A stretch of 64,000 bases of DNA from Aliidongia sp035943795 (GTDB lineage: Bacteria; Pseudomonadota; Alphaproteobacteria; ATCC43930; CGMCC-115725): the NCBI RefSeq assembly GCF_035943795.1, contig NZ_DASZBY010000017.1, positions 1 to 64,000 of the forward strand, read 5' to 3'. The notes below the pieces were generated by a model. That model was not told where the DNA came from. It was given only the letters and a program-made list of their open reading frames with translations, and ran no database searches. Position numbers and translations under genes: made by a program. Shown here piece by piece: positions 40,401-49,305 of this stretch; the first letter of the stretch is position 1; each line of letters opens with the position of its first letter.

Positions 40401-43172
40401 TCAAGCGCCGCCGGGCAACCGGAACGGCAGGACGTTGCCCCCCTGGTCGCTTTCCAGCGCCCACTCGACCGCCTGGGCCAGATCGGCCCGGCGGAACGGC
40501 TTGCGGAGGGTGACGAGTGCCCCGTCCGGGTCGTCGGCCAGTGCCGGGTCTGCATAGCCGGTGATCAGCAGCACGGCGATATCCGGCAGCCGCTTGCGGA
40601 TCTGCCGGACCAGCTCGCGGCCGTTCATCCCGGGCATGGCGACATCGGCCGCGACGATGTCGATCTCGATGCCCTGTTCCAGCAGCAGCAGCGCTTCGCT
40701 GCCGCTGCCCGCCTCGGTCACGATGCAGCCGATTTCCCGGAGCATCATGCCGGTCACCTCGCGCACCGCCGGATCGTCGTCGACCAGCAGCAGGCGGATG
40801 CCGGCGAACTCGTTTTCGTCCGGCATGATCGGATCGGGCACCGCCGCTTCCGGCAAGGCCTCGGCACGCGGCAGATAGACCCGGATGGTGGTGCCCATGC
40901 CCACCACGCTGTCGATCTCGACTCCGCCGCCGGACTGACGGACCACGCCATAGACCATCGACAGGCCGAGGCCGCTGCCCTTGCCGACCTCCTTGGTGGT
41001 GAAGAACGGCTCGAACGCGCGAGCGCGAACGTCGTCGGTCATGCCCGACCCGGTGTCCGCGACGCTCAGCACGACATAGTCGCCCGGCTTCAGATCGGCA
41101 TCGCCGCCGCCCCGATGCAGCAGGTTCCGGGTCTCGATTGTCAGGGTGCCGCCGGCCGACATGGCATCGCGCGCATTGATCGCGAGGTTCAGCAGCACGA
41201 GTTCGATCTGGCTCGGATCGACCAGGGCGGCCCACGGGTCGGCCGCCAGCCGCGGATCGATCGTGATGGTCGGGCCGATGGTTCGCGCCAGCAGATCGCT
41301 CAAGCCATCGACCAGCCGGTTGATGTCGACCGGCTTGGGTTCGAGACGCTGCTTGCGGGCGAAGGCCAGCAATTGGCTGACCAGCGTGGCACCGCGTTCG
41401 GCGGCACGGGCCGCGGTTTCCAGCGAGCGCGCCGCCGGATGGTTGCCGAGCCGCATCTGGGCCAGTTCGAGATTGCCGAGGATCGCGGTCAGCAGGTTGT
41501 TGAAGTCATGGGCGACGCCGCTGGTCAGCTGGCCGATCGCCTCGATGCGCTGGACCTGTTCGAGCTTGGCCTCGGCCTCGCGCCGTTCGACGATCTCGGA
41601 CGACAGCAGCCGGTTCGCTTCCGCCAGTTCCGTCGTGCGTTCGATGACGCGGACCTCCAGCGTCTCGGTCAGGCGCTTCAGCGCCTCCTCGGCCTTGCGT
41701 CGCTCGGTCACGTCCGTGGCGGCGCCGATCCATTCGCGGATATGGCCATCCGGTGCCCGAACCGGCACGGCACGGGCCGCGAAGTCGCGCCAGGACGCGC
41801 TGGGCGCATGCCACAGGCGCCCGACCGTCTCGAACACGGCGCCGCGGGCGACCGACCCGCGAAAGTCCGCGACCAGGGTCGCGCGATCTTCCGGATGGAC
41901 CATTTCGGCCCATCGCAGGCCCTCGTGCGCCGGCCAGGCCTGGGCGGTGAACGCCTGCCAGGATGGCTGAGGCTCGGTGAAGCGACCCTGGGCATCGGTC
42001 GTCCAGACGATCGCCGTGGTGGCTGAGATGAGCGAGCGATAGCGTTCCTCGCTGCGGCGCACCGCCACCTCGGCGTCGTATTGTTCCCGCTCGCGCCGGT
42101 CGATCGCCTCGACCAGATCGTTGAACGCCATGCCGAGCCGGCCGAAATCCGAGGTGCGATCGGACAGGTCGACCCGCACCCGGTATTCGCCGCGACTCCA
42201 GCGCTGCGCCGCGGCCAGCAGCGAGCCGATCGGCCGCCCGATGATGATGCGGCCGATCAGCCAGGCCGCGAGCAGGGCCAGCCCGATATCGAGCGCCACC
42301 AGCAGGCCGGCGCGTTCGCCGGCCCGGTCGAGCGAGGCGAAAGCGGCGGATTTCGGCAGGCCGACGCTGAGCCACAGCCCGTTCGGTGCCGATTTCAACG
42401 GAGCGATGCCCAGAATGCGGTCGACGTGATCGTCGTGGTTGACCCATTCAGACGTCGTCTCGTGCTCGGCCTGCAGGATGGCGAGCAACGGCGCCGCCGC
42501 CCGGCTGCCGATGCTGGCGCGACGCGGCAGGCGGGCGAGGTAGATGCCGTTGCGGTCGATCATGCAGATCGCCGTCTCCGGATCGAGACCCTTGGCCGCG
42601 AAATAATCATTGAGCCAGTCGAGGCTGAGCGTCGCGACCAGCACGCCGCCGCGCCGGCCCGGCGCCCCGTCATAGGCCAGCGCCAGCGGCAGGACGGGCC
42701 GCGGTCCATAGGTCGTATCATAGCCGCCGACGGCGAAGGTCCCGCTGCGCAGAGCCGTTTGAAAATACGGCTTGTCGGCGATCGACAGCGTGTCGGGCAG
42801 CGACCGGTCGGCACAGACGGGGTGGCCGGACGGATCGAAGATCGCGAGCGTCGAGAGTTCGGGATATTGCGTGACCAGGCGGCCGAGCGAGACCTTGCAG
42901 GCGGCCGCATCGCCACCGACGATCGAATTGTCGTTGGCGAGCGCCACCAGCAGGTTGCGCACGCCATCGATGATGCGGTCGGATTCGGCGGCGGCGAAGC
43001 GCGTCAGGGTCAAGGCATGCCGATGGATCTCGGTACGTTCCGAGGCCCTGAGGTCGTATTCATTATAGGCCTGGATGCCGATTGCCGGCAGCACGGCCAG
43101 AACCACCAGCAGAAACAGACGCGTCAGCAGGCTCAACAACGACCTCTCGGGTGCGGCACACGCATCTGCCAT
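40401..43172 (-). CDS. Hybrid sensor histidine kinase with CACHE, PAS and receiver
   Basis: A 923-residue membrane kinase. TM1 is near 15-35; a periplasmic CACHE domain runs to about 275 (PYFQTALRSG, VGGYD); TM2 is near 285-305; HAMP then PAS (about 380-500) follow. HisKA has IGQLTSGVAHDFNNLLTAIL, with the His-Asp-Phe-Asn motif of this kinase group. The HATPase has NLAINARDAM, DTGSGM and GKGSGLGLSMVYG. The receiver Asp is in IVAADVAMPGMNG. The CACHE part may sense small amines or acids, unproven. It is divergent from oxyR (117 bp) and followed by an Hpt gene. Confidence 0.93.
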   Translation of the reverse strand: MADACAAPERSLLSLLTRLFLLVVLAVLPAIGIQAYNEYDLRASERTEIHRHALTLTRFAAAESDRIIDGVRNLLVALANDNSIVGGDAAACKVSLGRLVTQYPELSTLAIFDPSGHPVCADRSLPDTLSIADKPYFQTALRSGTFAVGGYDTTYGPRPVLPLALAYDGAPGRRGGVLVATLSLDWLNDYFAAKGLDPETAICMIDRNGIYLARLPRRASIGSRAAAPLLAILQAEHETTSEWVNHDDHVDRILGIAPLKSAPNGLWLSVGLPKSAAFASLDRAGERAGLLVALDIGLALLAAWLIGRIIIGRPIGSLLAAAQRWSRGEYRVRVDLSDRTSDFGRLGMAFNDLVEAIDRREREQYDAEVAVRRSEERYRSLISATTAIVWTTDAQGRFTEPQPSWQAFTAQAWPAHEGLRWAEMVHPEDRATLVADFRGSVARGAVFETVGRLWHAPSASWRDFAARAVPVRAPDGHIREWIGAATDVTERRKAEEALKRLTETLEVRVIERTTELAEANRLLSSEIVERREAEAKLEQVQRIEAIGQLTSGVAHDFNNLLTAILGNLELAQMRLGNHPAARSLETAARAAERGATLVSQLLAFARKQRLEPKPVDINRLVDGLSDLLARTIGPTITIDPRLAADPWAALVDPSQIELVLLNLAINARDAMSAGGTLTIETRNLLHRGGGDADLKPGDYVVLSVADTGSGMTDDVRARAFEPFFTTKEVGKGSGLGLSMVYGVVRQSGGGVEIDSVVGMGTTIRVYLPRAEALPEAAVPDPIMPDENEFAGIRLLLVDDDPAVREVTGMMLREIGCIVTEAGSGSEALLLLEQGIEIDIVAADVAMPGMNGRELVRQIRKRLPDIAVLLITGYADPALADDPDGALVTLRKPFRRADLAQAVEWALESDQGGNVLPFRLPGGA

Positions 43173-43289
43173 TCGATCGGAGATGACGGCAGCGGGCTTG
43201 GACCCAATATGCTATCGGCCCGAGGGCCAGCGCTCACCATAGCAGATTTCCGTTAAATACTTCTTTCCAGTGCAACCGGACATCCCCCG

Positions 43290-44186
43290 ATGAACCTGCG
43301 TGATCTCGCCTATGCCGTGAGCCTGGCCGCCGACGGCCATTTCCGGCGCGCCGCCGAGCGCTGCAACGTCAGCCAACCGACTTTGAGCGCCCAGATCGCC
43401 AAGCTGGAGGACGAACTGGGCGTGCAATTGTTCGAGCGCAGCCCGCGCGGCGCCACGCCGACCCTGAACGGCCGCGCGCTGCTGCACCAGGCGGGGATCG
43501 TGCTGGACGAGGTCGAACGGCTGCGCGAACTGGCCCGCGCCGCCCATGATCCGCTGGTCGGGCCGTTCCAGCTGGGCGTCATTCCGACCGCGGGTCCCTA
43601 CCTGATGCCCCGCCTGCTGCCGCTGCTGCAGGCGAATTGGCCGGCGCTCAAGCTGCATCTGCGCGAAGATCGCACCGATGCGCTGGTCGAGCGCCTGCGC
43701 GCCGGCGCGCTCGACGCCGCGATCCTGTCCACGCCGATCGAGGCCGAAGACCTGCGGACCGAGCCGCTGCTGGAAGAACGCATGCTGCTCGCCCTGCCCG
43801 CTGGTCACGCGCTCGCCCGCACGCCGCGGATCCGGCACGAGTCGCTGGCCGGCGCACCGGTCATGCTGCTGGAAGACGGCCACTGCCTGCGCGACCAGAC
43901 CATGGCCTTCTGCCGCTCGACCGGCCTCGGCGCACGCAGCGACGTCCAGGCCGCGAGCCTGGAGACCTTGCGGCAGATGGTGATGGCGGGCATCGGCCTC
44001 GCCCTCATCCCGGCACTCGCGGCCGAGGCGCCGTTCGGCCTCGGCCCGATGGCGGTCTATCGCCGGTTCGAGGATCCGGAACCCAGCCGGACGTTGGTGC
44101 TGGCCTGGCGCCGCAGCTTTCCGCGCGGCGACGCGCTGCGCGGCCTCGCCAAGGCGCTGGCCGGCGCCCTGGCGGATGGCACGTAG
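43290..44186 (+). CDS. oxyR: Hydrogen peroxide sensor OxyR
   Basis: A 298-residue LysR-type regulator. The HTH region (MNLRDLAYAVSLAADGHFRR, then SQPTLSAQIAKLEDELG) matches OxyR. The redox pair is Cys199 and Cys208 in LEDGHCLRDQTMAFC, identical in numbering to the E. coli residues that form the activating disulfide. It should switch on peroxide defence genes when oxidised. No katG or ahpC gene is in the window. It is divergent from the hybrid kinase gene and converges with the monooxygenase-like gene. Confidence 0.95.
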   Translation: MNLRDLAYAVSLAADGHFRRAAERCNVSQPTLSAQIAKLEDELGVQLFERSPRGATPTLNGRALLHQAGIVLDEVERLRELARAAHDPLVGPFQLGVIPTAGPYLMPRLLPLLQANWPALKLHLREDRTDALVERLRAGALDAAILSTPIEAEDLRTEPLLEERMLLALPAGHALARTPRIRHESLAGAPVMLLEDGHCLRDQTMAFCRSTGLGARSDVQAASLETLRQMVMAGIGLALIPALAAEAPFGLGPMAVYRRFEDPEPSRTLVLAWRRSFPRGDALRGLAKALAGALADGT

Positions 44187-44203
44187 TCCCCGGCTCAGGG
44201 CGC

Positions 44204-44530
44204 CTAGGTGCCGGCAGCTTCCTCCTCGGCCCGGGCTACCCACAGCAAGTGTGTTTCATACGTCCGCGTAGCCTGGTCGCCGGTGAGGAAGCCGGCGGAA
44301 ACTATCCGTCCGACCGTTTCGGCGTAGCTGGGTGACGTGGCCAGCGCGTCGATGTCCGACTGCGATTGCCAAAGCGTCAGCACGTGGCAGCTTCCGCCAT
44401 CGCGGAACATCAGCACGCCCTCGCAGCCCGGCTGTTTGCGGAACATCGGCAGTGAAATCTTTTCTGCGAAAGCCTCGTAGTCGTCCAGCTGCGCCGGCGA
44501 CACCTTCGTGCTCCAGATCCGCGCGATCAT
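44204..44530 (-). CDS. Antibiotic biosynthesis monooxygenase (ABM)-like domain protein
   Basis: A 108-residue protein with the dimeric alpha/beta ferredoxin-like ABM fold. ARIWSTKVSPAQLDDYEAF begins it, and the CEGVLMFRDG, VLTLWQSQSDIDALATSPSY core is typical. Members are diverse: quinol oxygenases, heme-degrading IsdG-like enzymes, isomerases. No heme- or quinone-specific residues can be assigned. GGAG lies eight bases before the ATG; the longer frame to 44620 runs into the palindrome. It is the last gene of the minus-strand group, separated by a perfect palindrome from the aldolase. Confidence 0.8.
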   Translation of the reverse strand: MIARIWSTKVSPAQLDDYEAFAEKISLPMFRKQPGCEGVLMFRDGGSCHVLTLWQSQSDIDALATSPSYAETVGRIVSAGFLTGDQATRTYETHLLWVARAEEEAAGT

Positions 44531-44582
44531 TTTTCGTTCTCCGAGCCGGACGCAGGTGCCGGCTTGGCGTCGTTTTTCGGGA

Positions 44583-44616
44583 CACCACCAGGGCGCCGGC
44601 CGGCGCCCTGGTGGTG
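44583..44616. repeat. Perfect 34-bp palindrome
   Basis: CACCACCAGGGCGCCGG and its exact reverse complement CCGGCGCCCTGGTGGTG adjoin with no spacer. It lies 10 bp beyond the aldolase stop and about 50 bp before the ABM gene. Neither strand has a T-tract right after it, so a plain terminator is unlikely. It could be an operator, an RNA cruciform or hairpin, or a terminator without U-tail. Confidence 0.9.
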
Positions 44617-44626
44617 GCAAGCCCGT

Positions 44627-45388
44627 CTAGCGGAAGCGGCCGCGCAGTTCGTCGACCGCCTTGACCAGGACGCCATTGTCGGTGCCGACCGCGACGAAGC
44701 GGAAGCCGGCATCCAGCCATTTCTGCGCCTCGGCCTCGTTGCCGGTCAGGTAGCCGGTCGGCTTGCCCGCCTTCCGGCACGCAGCCAAGACCCGGCCGAT
44801 GGTTTCCTGGACGGCCGGATCCAGCTGGTTGCCCAGGTGGCCCAGCGATGCCGAAAGATCGGCCGGGCCGACGAAGACGCCGTCCACGCCGGGCACCGCG
44901 GCAATCGCCTCGATGTTCTCGACACCCTTCAGCGTCTCGATCTGCACCAGCACGCAGATTTCGTCGCCGGCAGCCTTGGGATAATCCTTGATGCGGCCAT
45001 AGCCCGCCGCCCGGCTGCCGGTCGAGACGCCGCGGATGCCGTGGGGCGGATAGCGGGTCGCGGCAACGGCCGCGCGCGCGGCCTCGGCGGTTTCGACGAA
45101 CGGGATCAGCAGGCTCTGCACGCCGATATCGAGGATGCGCTTGATCAGCACCGGATCGTTCCAGGCCGGCCGCACCACGGCCGAGGCGGTGCCGGTCTGC
45201 ATCGCCTGCAGTTGCGCCACGATCGCCGGCAGCTCGTTGGGCGAATGCTCCGTATCGATCAGCACCCAGTCGAACCCGGCATGGCCAACCAGTTCGGCGA
45301 CCATGGCGCTGCCAAGCGTACTCCACAGTCCGATCTGCCGCTGGTCTTGCGCCAACGCCCGCTTGAAACGATTTTCCGGAACCCGCAT
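44627..45388 (-). CDS. HpcH/HpaI-type class II aldolase
   Basis: A 253-residue metal-dependent pyruvate aldolase. The catalytic base region is WVLIDTEHSPNE, with metal ligands in VQIETLKGVENIEAI and GVDGVFVGPADLSASLG. TYP-like residues and the AVGTDNGVLVKA end also match 4-hydroxy-2-oxoheptanedioate aldolases (HpaI). The length is right. Its natural substrate cannot be known without the rest of the hpa pathway, absent here; sugar-acid aldol cleavage is common. It follows the soluble chemoreceptor gene at 20 bp. Confidence 0.92.
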   Translation of the reverse strand: MRVPENRFKRALAQDQRQIGLWSTLGSAMVAELVGHAGFDWVLIDTEHSPNELPAIVAQLQAMQTGTASAVVRPAWNDPVLIKRILDIGVQSLLIPFVETAEAARAAVAATRYPPHGIRGVSTGSRAAGYGRIKDYPKAAGDEICVLVQIETLKGVENIEAIAAVPGVDGVFVGPADLSASLGHLGNQLDPAVQETIGRVLAACRKAGKPTGYLTGNEAEAQKWLDAGFRFVAVGTDNGVLVKAVDELRGRFR

Positions 45389-45408
45389 CGAGTCGATCCT
45401 TCCCTTGC

Positions 45409-46797
45409 TCAAACCTTGTAGCCAATCCGGATGCCGCCCCAATGCCGCCCCTGGACGACGATCGGCGCGGAGACATCCTTCATCGGCGCGAACTGCCCGC
45501 CCCCCATGTCGCGCCGATAGGTCTGCAACAGGAACGGCTTGGTATTGCGACCGGCGGCCAGGCCGACTCGGTCGTTGAACATGCGGCGATTCCGGCAATT
45601 CGCCGCATTCCAGACCGGATCGCTGCCCTGCGGCTGGGAAAACTTGCGGTTGTGGGTCGGCAGATAACCGTTGCGGTCGATCCCGGCGCAGAACACCACG
45701 CGCGGATCCAGGTTCAGCACCGGTTCCTGCACCGCCGGCAGGACCCGGTCGGTCAGGCTCACGAACCGGGTCATGACCTGGGCCGGGTTCGAACCGGCGA
45801 CGGGCTCGTAGCGTTCGTCGAACAGATCGGCAAGCGTCATCCGGCCCTCCTTGATCGCGGTTTCGAACAAGGCGGTCGCCTGGGCCGCGGCCTTCTGGGC
45901 GGCCTGGATGAACGGCGTGTCGATGGTCTCGATACCGCTCGCCGCCGTCAGGCCGACCAGGTTCTCGGAAATGCCGACCAGCCTGTTCAGCCGCTCGCGC
46001 GCCTGCCGCAGATTGCCGCTCGTCGCCTTGACCCCGCCGGCCAACCCGTCGAGCACGTCGACGAACCGGCCGACCCGCCGATCGATCTGGCTTGCGGCAT
46101 CGGCGATGCGGCCGGTCTCGGCATCGACCTCGTGAAAGGCGCGGTCGATGGTCTGGATCACGTCGCCGATCGTACCGGTCTCGCCCCGGACCCCTTCCGC
46201 CCGGGCGATGCTGCGGGCGGCATTCTCCAGCAGCTGGTTGGCCTTGCCGGTCAGGTCGGCCAGGGTCTGGGCGATAACGTTGGTCGCTTCGCTGGTGCGT
46301 TTGGCGAGCGCCTTCACCTCGGTCGCCACCACGGCGAAGCCCTTGCCGGCATCGCCCGCGCGCGCCGCCTCGATCGTCGCATTGAGCGCCAGCAGGTTGG
46401 TCTGCCGGGCAATCGCCTCGATGTCGGCCGCGACGCGGCCGACCGACGCCAGCGACTGCCCGAGCGCGCTCGCATCGGCCTTGATCGCACCGATCGCTTC
46501 GAGCAGCAAGCCGATGGCGGCCTGCGCATTTTCCATGGCGCGGCGCGAGGCGGCCATCTCGCCGGCCGAGCTTTTCGCGACCTGCTCGGCCGTCGCGACC
46601 GCAGCGCCGATCGTCCGGGTGGCGGAAATCATCTCGCCGTTCGCTTCGCTCAGCGTCGCGAAGGCGCGCGATTGCGCTTCGACCGTTTCGCTGACGCTGT
46701 CGATGACACCGGCGATGTCGGCCACTTCGAGCCCGACCGCCCCGGCCGCATCCGCCACGTCGCGAATGAATTTTTCCGAGTCTCGATCTCCGTCCAT
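45409..46797 (-). CDS. Soluble chemoreceptor with C-terminal sensor-like domain
   Basis: A 462-residue chemoreceptor with no membrane span. The signalling hairpin is near 100-260, with the tip AIARQTNLLALNATIEAARA. The C-terminal 150 residues form a separate domain (HNRKFSQPQGSDPVWNAANC, then RNRRMFNDRVGLAAG and PFLLQTYRRDMGGGQF), seen in cytoplasmic alphaproteobacterial transducers and resembling a CACHE/PAS-like ligand fold. It is probably an internal sensor of energy or metabolism. The ATG at 46797 has GGAG five bases upstream. It sits between aldo/keto reductase and aldolase genes, which suggests sensing of a linked metabolite. Confidence 0.88.
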   Translation of the reverse strand: MDGDRDSEKFIRDVADAAGAVGLEVADIAGVIDSVSETVEAQSRAFATLSEANGEMISATRTIGAAVATAEQVAKSSAGEMAASRRAMENAQAAIGLLLEAIGAIKADASALGQSLASVGRVAADIEAIARQTNLLALNATIEAARAGDAGKGFAVVATEVKALAKRTSEATNVIAQTLADLTGKANQLLENAARSIARAEGVRGETGTIGDVIQTIDRAFHEVDAETGRIADAASQIDRRVGRFVDVLDGLAGGVKATSGNLRQARERLNRLVGISENLVGLTAASGIETIDTPFIQAAQKAAAQATALFETAIKEGRMTLADLFDERYEPVAGSNPAQVMTRFVSLTDRVLPAVQEPVLNLDPRVVFCAGIDRNGYLPTHNRKFSQPQGSDPVWNAANCRNRRMFNDRVGLAAGRNTKPFLLQTYRRDMGGGQFAPMKDVSAPIVVQGRHWGGIRIGYKV

Positions 46798-46931
46798 CAG
46801 CACTCCGCCCTGATCTCTGCGCCGTTTCTCGCGGCTTAGCCGGTTTCGCGTTCCGGGAGAACGAGCTTACCTGATCAGGCCGGAAAGGCCACAGGCGACG
46901 GCGCGTCCCGGTACCGACCGGGCCCGGACCG

Positions 46932-47759
46932 CTACAGCATGGCGAGCGGTTCGGGTCCCGTCGGTACCGGAAAGATCCGGTCGAGCACCGCCAGGACGTC
47001 CGGTTCGATTTCGAGATCGAGGGCTGCCCGGTTCTGCCGGACATGGTCCGGATGCACGGCCTTCGGAATCGCCGCCACATTCCCGCCGCGCAGCGTCCAG
47101 GCGAGCGCGAGCGTCGCCGCCGAAACACCCAGGTCGGCCGCGAGGCGGCCCAATTCCGGATGGCTCGCGAGATCGCCCTGCTCGACCGGCGAATAGGCCA
47201 TGACGGAGACGCCCTGGTCACGGCACCAGGGCAGCAGGTCCCATTCGACACCCCGGCGCCCCAGATTATACAGCACCTGGTCGGTCGCCGCCCGACCGCC
47301 GGCCGCCACCCACCCGGCCATGTCGTCCGCGTCGAAATTGCTGACGCCGTAGTGCCGGATCTTGCCGGCCGCGACCAGCGCTTCCATCGCCTCGACCGTC
47401 TCGCCGAGCGGCACGCCGCCGCGCCAATGGAGCAGGTAGAGATCGAGCCGGTCGGTACCGAGCCGGCGCAGGCTGCGCTCGCAGGCGGCGACGGTGCCAC
47501 GGCGCGTCGCATTATGGGGATAGACCTTGCTAACCAGCACGACCCGGTCGCGCCGGCCGGCGAGGGCGGTGCCGACGACCAGTTCGGCACCGCCCTCGCC
47601 ATACATTTCCGCCGTGTCGATCAGGTCGAGCCCCAGGTCGACGCCGAGCTGGAGCGCCGCGATCTCGTCGGCCCGGCGATCGGCCTGCTCGCCCATGTGC
47701 CAGGTGCCTTGCCCGATCGCGGTCACGGGCAGTCCCGGCGCCAATTCGATGCGTTTCAT
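46932..47759 (-). CDS. Aldo/keto reductase
   Basis: A 275-residue NADPH-dependent reductase of the TIM-barrel family. The catalytic tetrad appears in LIDTAEMYGEG (Asp and Tyr), LVSKVYP (Lys) and LYLLHWRG (His). The C-terminal NADPH loop is AIPKAVHPDHVRQN. The LGTDRLDLYLLHWRGGVPLG segment and short C-terminus resemble the general oxidoreductase branch (YdhF/YajO-like). Substrate unknown. The ATG at 47759 is preferred; the longer frame (47837) is an out-of-character extension. It is upstream of the chemoreceptor gene by 134 bp. Confidence 0.92.
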   Translation of the reverse strand: MKRIELAPGLPVTAIGQGTWHMGEQADRRADEIAALQLGVDLGLDLIDTAEMYGEGGAELVVGTALAGRRDRVVLVSKVYPHNATRRGTVAACERSLRRLGTDRLDLYLLHWRGGVPLGETVEAMEALVAAGKIRHYGVSNFDADDMAGWVAAGGRAATDQVLYNLGRRGVEWDLLPWCRDQGVSVMAYSPVEQGDLASHPELGRLAADLGVSAATLALAWTLRGGNVAAIPKAVHPDHVRQNRAALDLEIEPDVLAVLDRIFPVPTGPEPLAML

Positions 47760-47859
47760 CCCGCCCTCTCCATCGTCCGATGCCTCAGGCACGAACGATA
47801 CGCGCGCGGCTTCCGATCCGGAAAGTCGCGCGCGCAATGGGGTCGCCCGGCCCGCAGGG

Positions 47860-48759
47860 TCAGGCAGTACGGATGAAGTGGTTGAAGTATTTGCTGACCA
47901 TCAGGTCGGTGACCACGATGATGCAGACGTCGGTCGTCTGGAATTCCGGATCGATCACGGCGCCCTCGCCGATCATGCCGCCCAGCCGCAGGTAACCCTT
48001 GATCAGCGGCGGCAGGGCCGCGATGGTCGCGCGCGCATCGAGTTCCGCCACCGCGGCCTCGGCATCGACCTCGCCCGACGGCAGGATGTCGGTACTCACG
48101 AACAGGTGCGGCAGCGCGCGGGCCCGGATCGCTTCCGGCGCCAGGTGGTTGTGATGCAGATAGGACAGCGGCCGGGCGAGCGCTGCCGGATCGGTGCCCG
48201 GCAGGCTGGCGCAGCCAAACATGATCTTGACGTCGTGGAATTGCACGTAGCTGGCGATGCCGCGCCACAGCAGTTGCATGGTCGGACGGTTGCGGAACCG
48301 CTCGTCGACGCAGGCGCGGCCCAGTTCCATGATTTCGCCCGGCACCGCGACCAGCGGCCCGATATCGAACTCGGTCGCCGTGTAGAAGCCGCCGTGGCGA
48401 TCGGCGAGGCTGCGGCGCAGCAGGCGATAGGTCCCGATGACCTCGCCCTCGGGCAGGCCGGCCGAGTGGTCGAGCACCAGCAGATGTTCGCAATAGGCAT
48501 CGAACCGGTCGAAATCCCGGCCCACCGCGGCCATCTCGGCCGTCGGCTTGGCATTCATCTCGCCATAGAAAATCTTGTAGCGCAGCCGCTGGGCGGCCTC
48601 GATCTCTGTTGCGGTCCGGGCGATCCGGACCTCGATGTTCTGTTGACGAATGCCATCGTAGATCGACGGCGCGGCGCTTTCGACCGTCGCTTGCCCGATC
48701 GTGCGGGCAGTCGGCTGGCCGTGTCGAGCGACAGCTTCAACCATTGCGATCCCTGTCAT
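47860..48759 (-). CDS. olsB: L-ornithine N-acyltransferase OlsB-like
   Basis: A 299-residue GNAT-family protein. LRYKIFYGEMNAKPTAEM and the later GEVIGTYRLLRR, MELGRACVDERFRNRPTMQ and LWRGIASYVQFHDVKIMFGC segments match OlsB, which transfers a 3-hydroxyacyl group from ACP to ornithine in ornithine-lipid synthesis. The usual neighbour olsA is not here. The start is uncertain: ATG 48759 or ATG 48744, the latter behind AGGG. N-terminal 40 residues look disordered. Expressed divergently from the EF-G gene over a 546-bp gap. Confidence 0.85.
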   Translation of the reverse strand: MTGIAMVEAVARHGQPTARTIGQATVESAAPSIYDGIRQQNIEVRIARTATEIEAAQRLRYKIFYGEMNAKPTAEMAAVGRDFDRFDAYCEHLLVLDHSAGLPEGEVIGTYRLLRRSLADRHGGFYTATEFDIGPLVAVPGEIMELGRACVDERFRNRPTMQLLWRGIASYVQFHDVKIMFGCASLPGTDPAALARPLSYLHHNHLAPEAIRARALPHLFVSTDILPSGEVDAEAAVAELDARATIAALPPLIKGYLRLGGMIGEGAVIDPEFQTTDVCIIVVTDLMVSKYFNHFIRTA

Positions 48760-49305
48760 CAATTTCCATAGGGTCAGCGTCAGGGACAGTCCACCTGTTC
48801 AAGACCGGATCGACTCCAGCCTTCCGCCTCATAGGGTAAGACCTCGGCTCTGACAATGCTGAACCCTGCGGCTCCCCCGAGACGAAGGTTAAACCCCCTC
48901 GCCACTCCAACAGCGGAAATATTTAGCCTGCTTTTATGACAGTTCGACTGGCAAGGCAAGGCACTTTACCCGTGCGCCAGCCATGTCGAAAAATTGCCTC
49001 GATATGACAAACACTTGCGGAGGAAGATTAAAAGGCCGTCTCGATTCAATCGAGGTCCGGCGATACCCCAGCGCGCCTCATGGCAGCTTTGAACCGGCGA
49101 CGCGCCCCGTTCCTTGACAGGCAAGCACGGCTATGTCGTATTGCGCGCTCGTCGGTGCCGGGTGGCGGCAGCGTCTTTTCGTCGTTTCAAGCGATCGGAC
49201 GGTGCCATAAAATCCGTTCGGGCTGCAGCGTATCGCGCCTGACACCGTCTTCAACGTTTCCTTTCGACCCCAATTTTCGGTCGCGCTATCGACCAGGAGC
49301 CTGAC
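48760..49305. promoter_or_regulatory. Long divergent intergenic region olsB/fusA
   Basis: 546 bp without a convincing gene. It holds a TTGACA box at 49114-49119 followed by a weak -10 (CGTATT at 49137-49142, 17-base spacing) that could drive the EF-G gene with an approximately 160-nt leader. AT-rich stretches near 48925-48950 and 49000-49035 may be promoters for olsB. No named riboswitch or leader motif is seen in the fusA leader. Confidence 0.5.

Noticed and set aside
44627..47602. A 991-codon open frame on the minus strand
   Set aside because: Only the last 253 codons (aldolase from 45388) are real. The upstream part runs out of frame through the chemoreceptor and aldo/keto reductase genes and has Arg/Pro-rich, unnatural composition.
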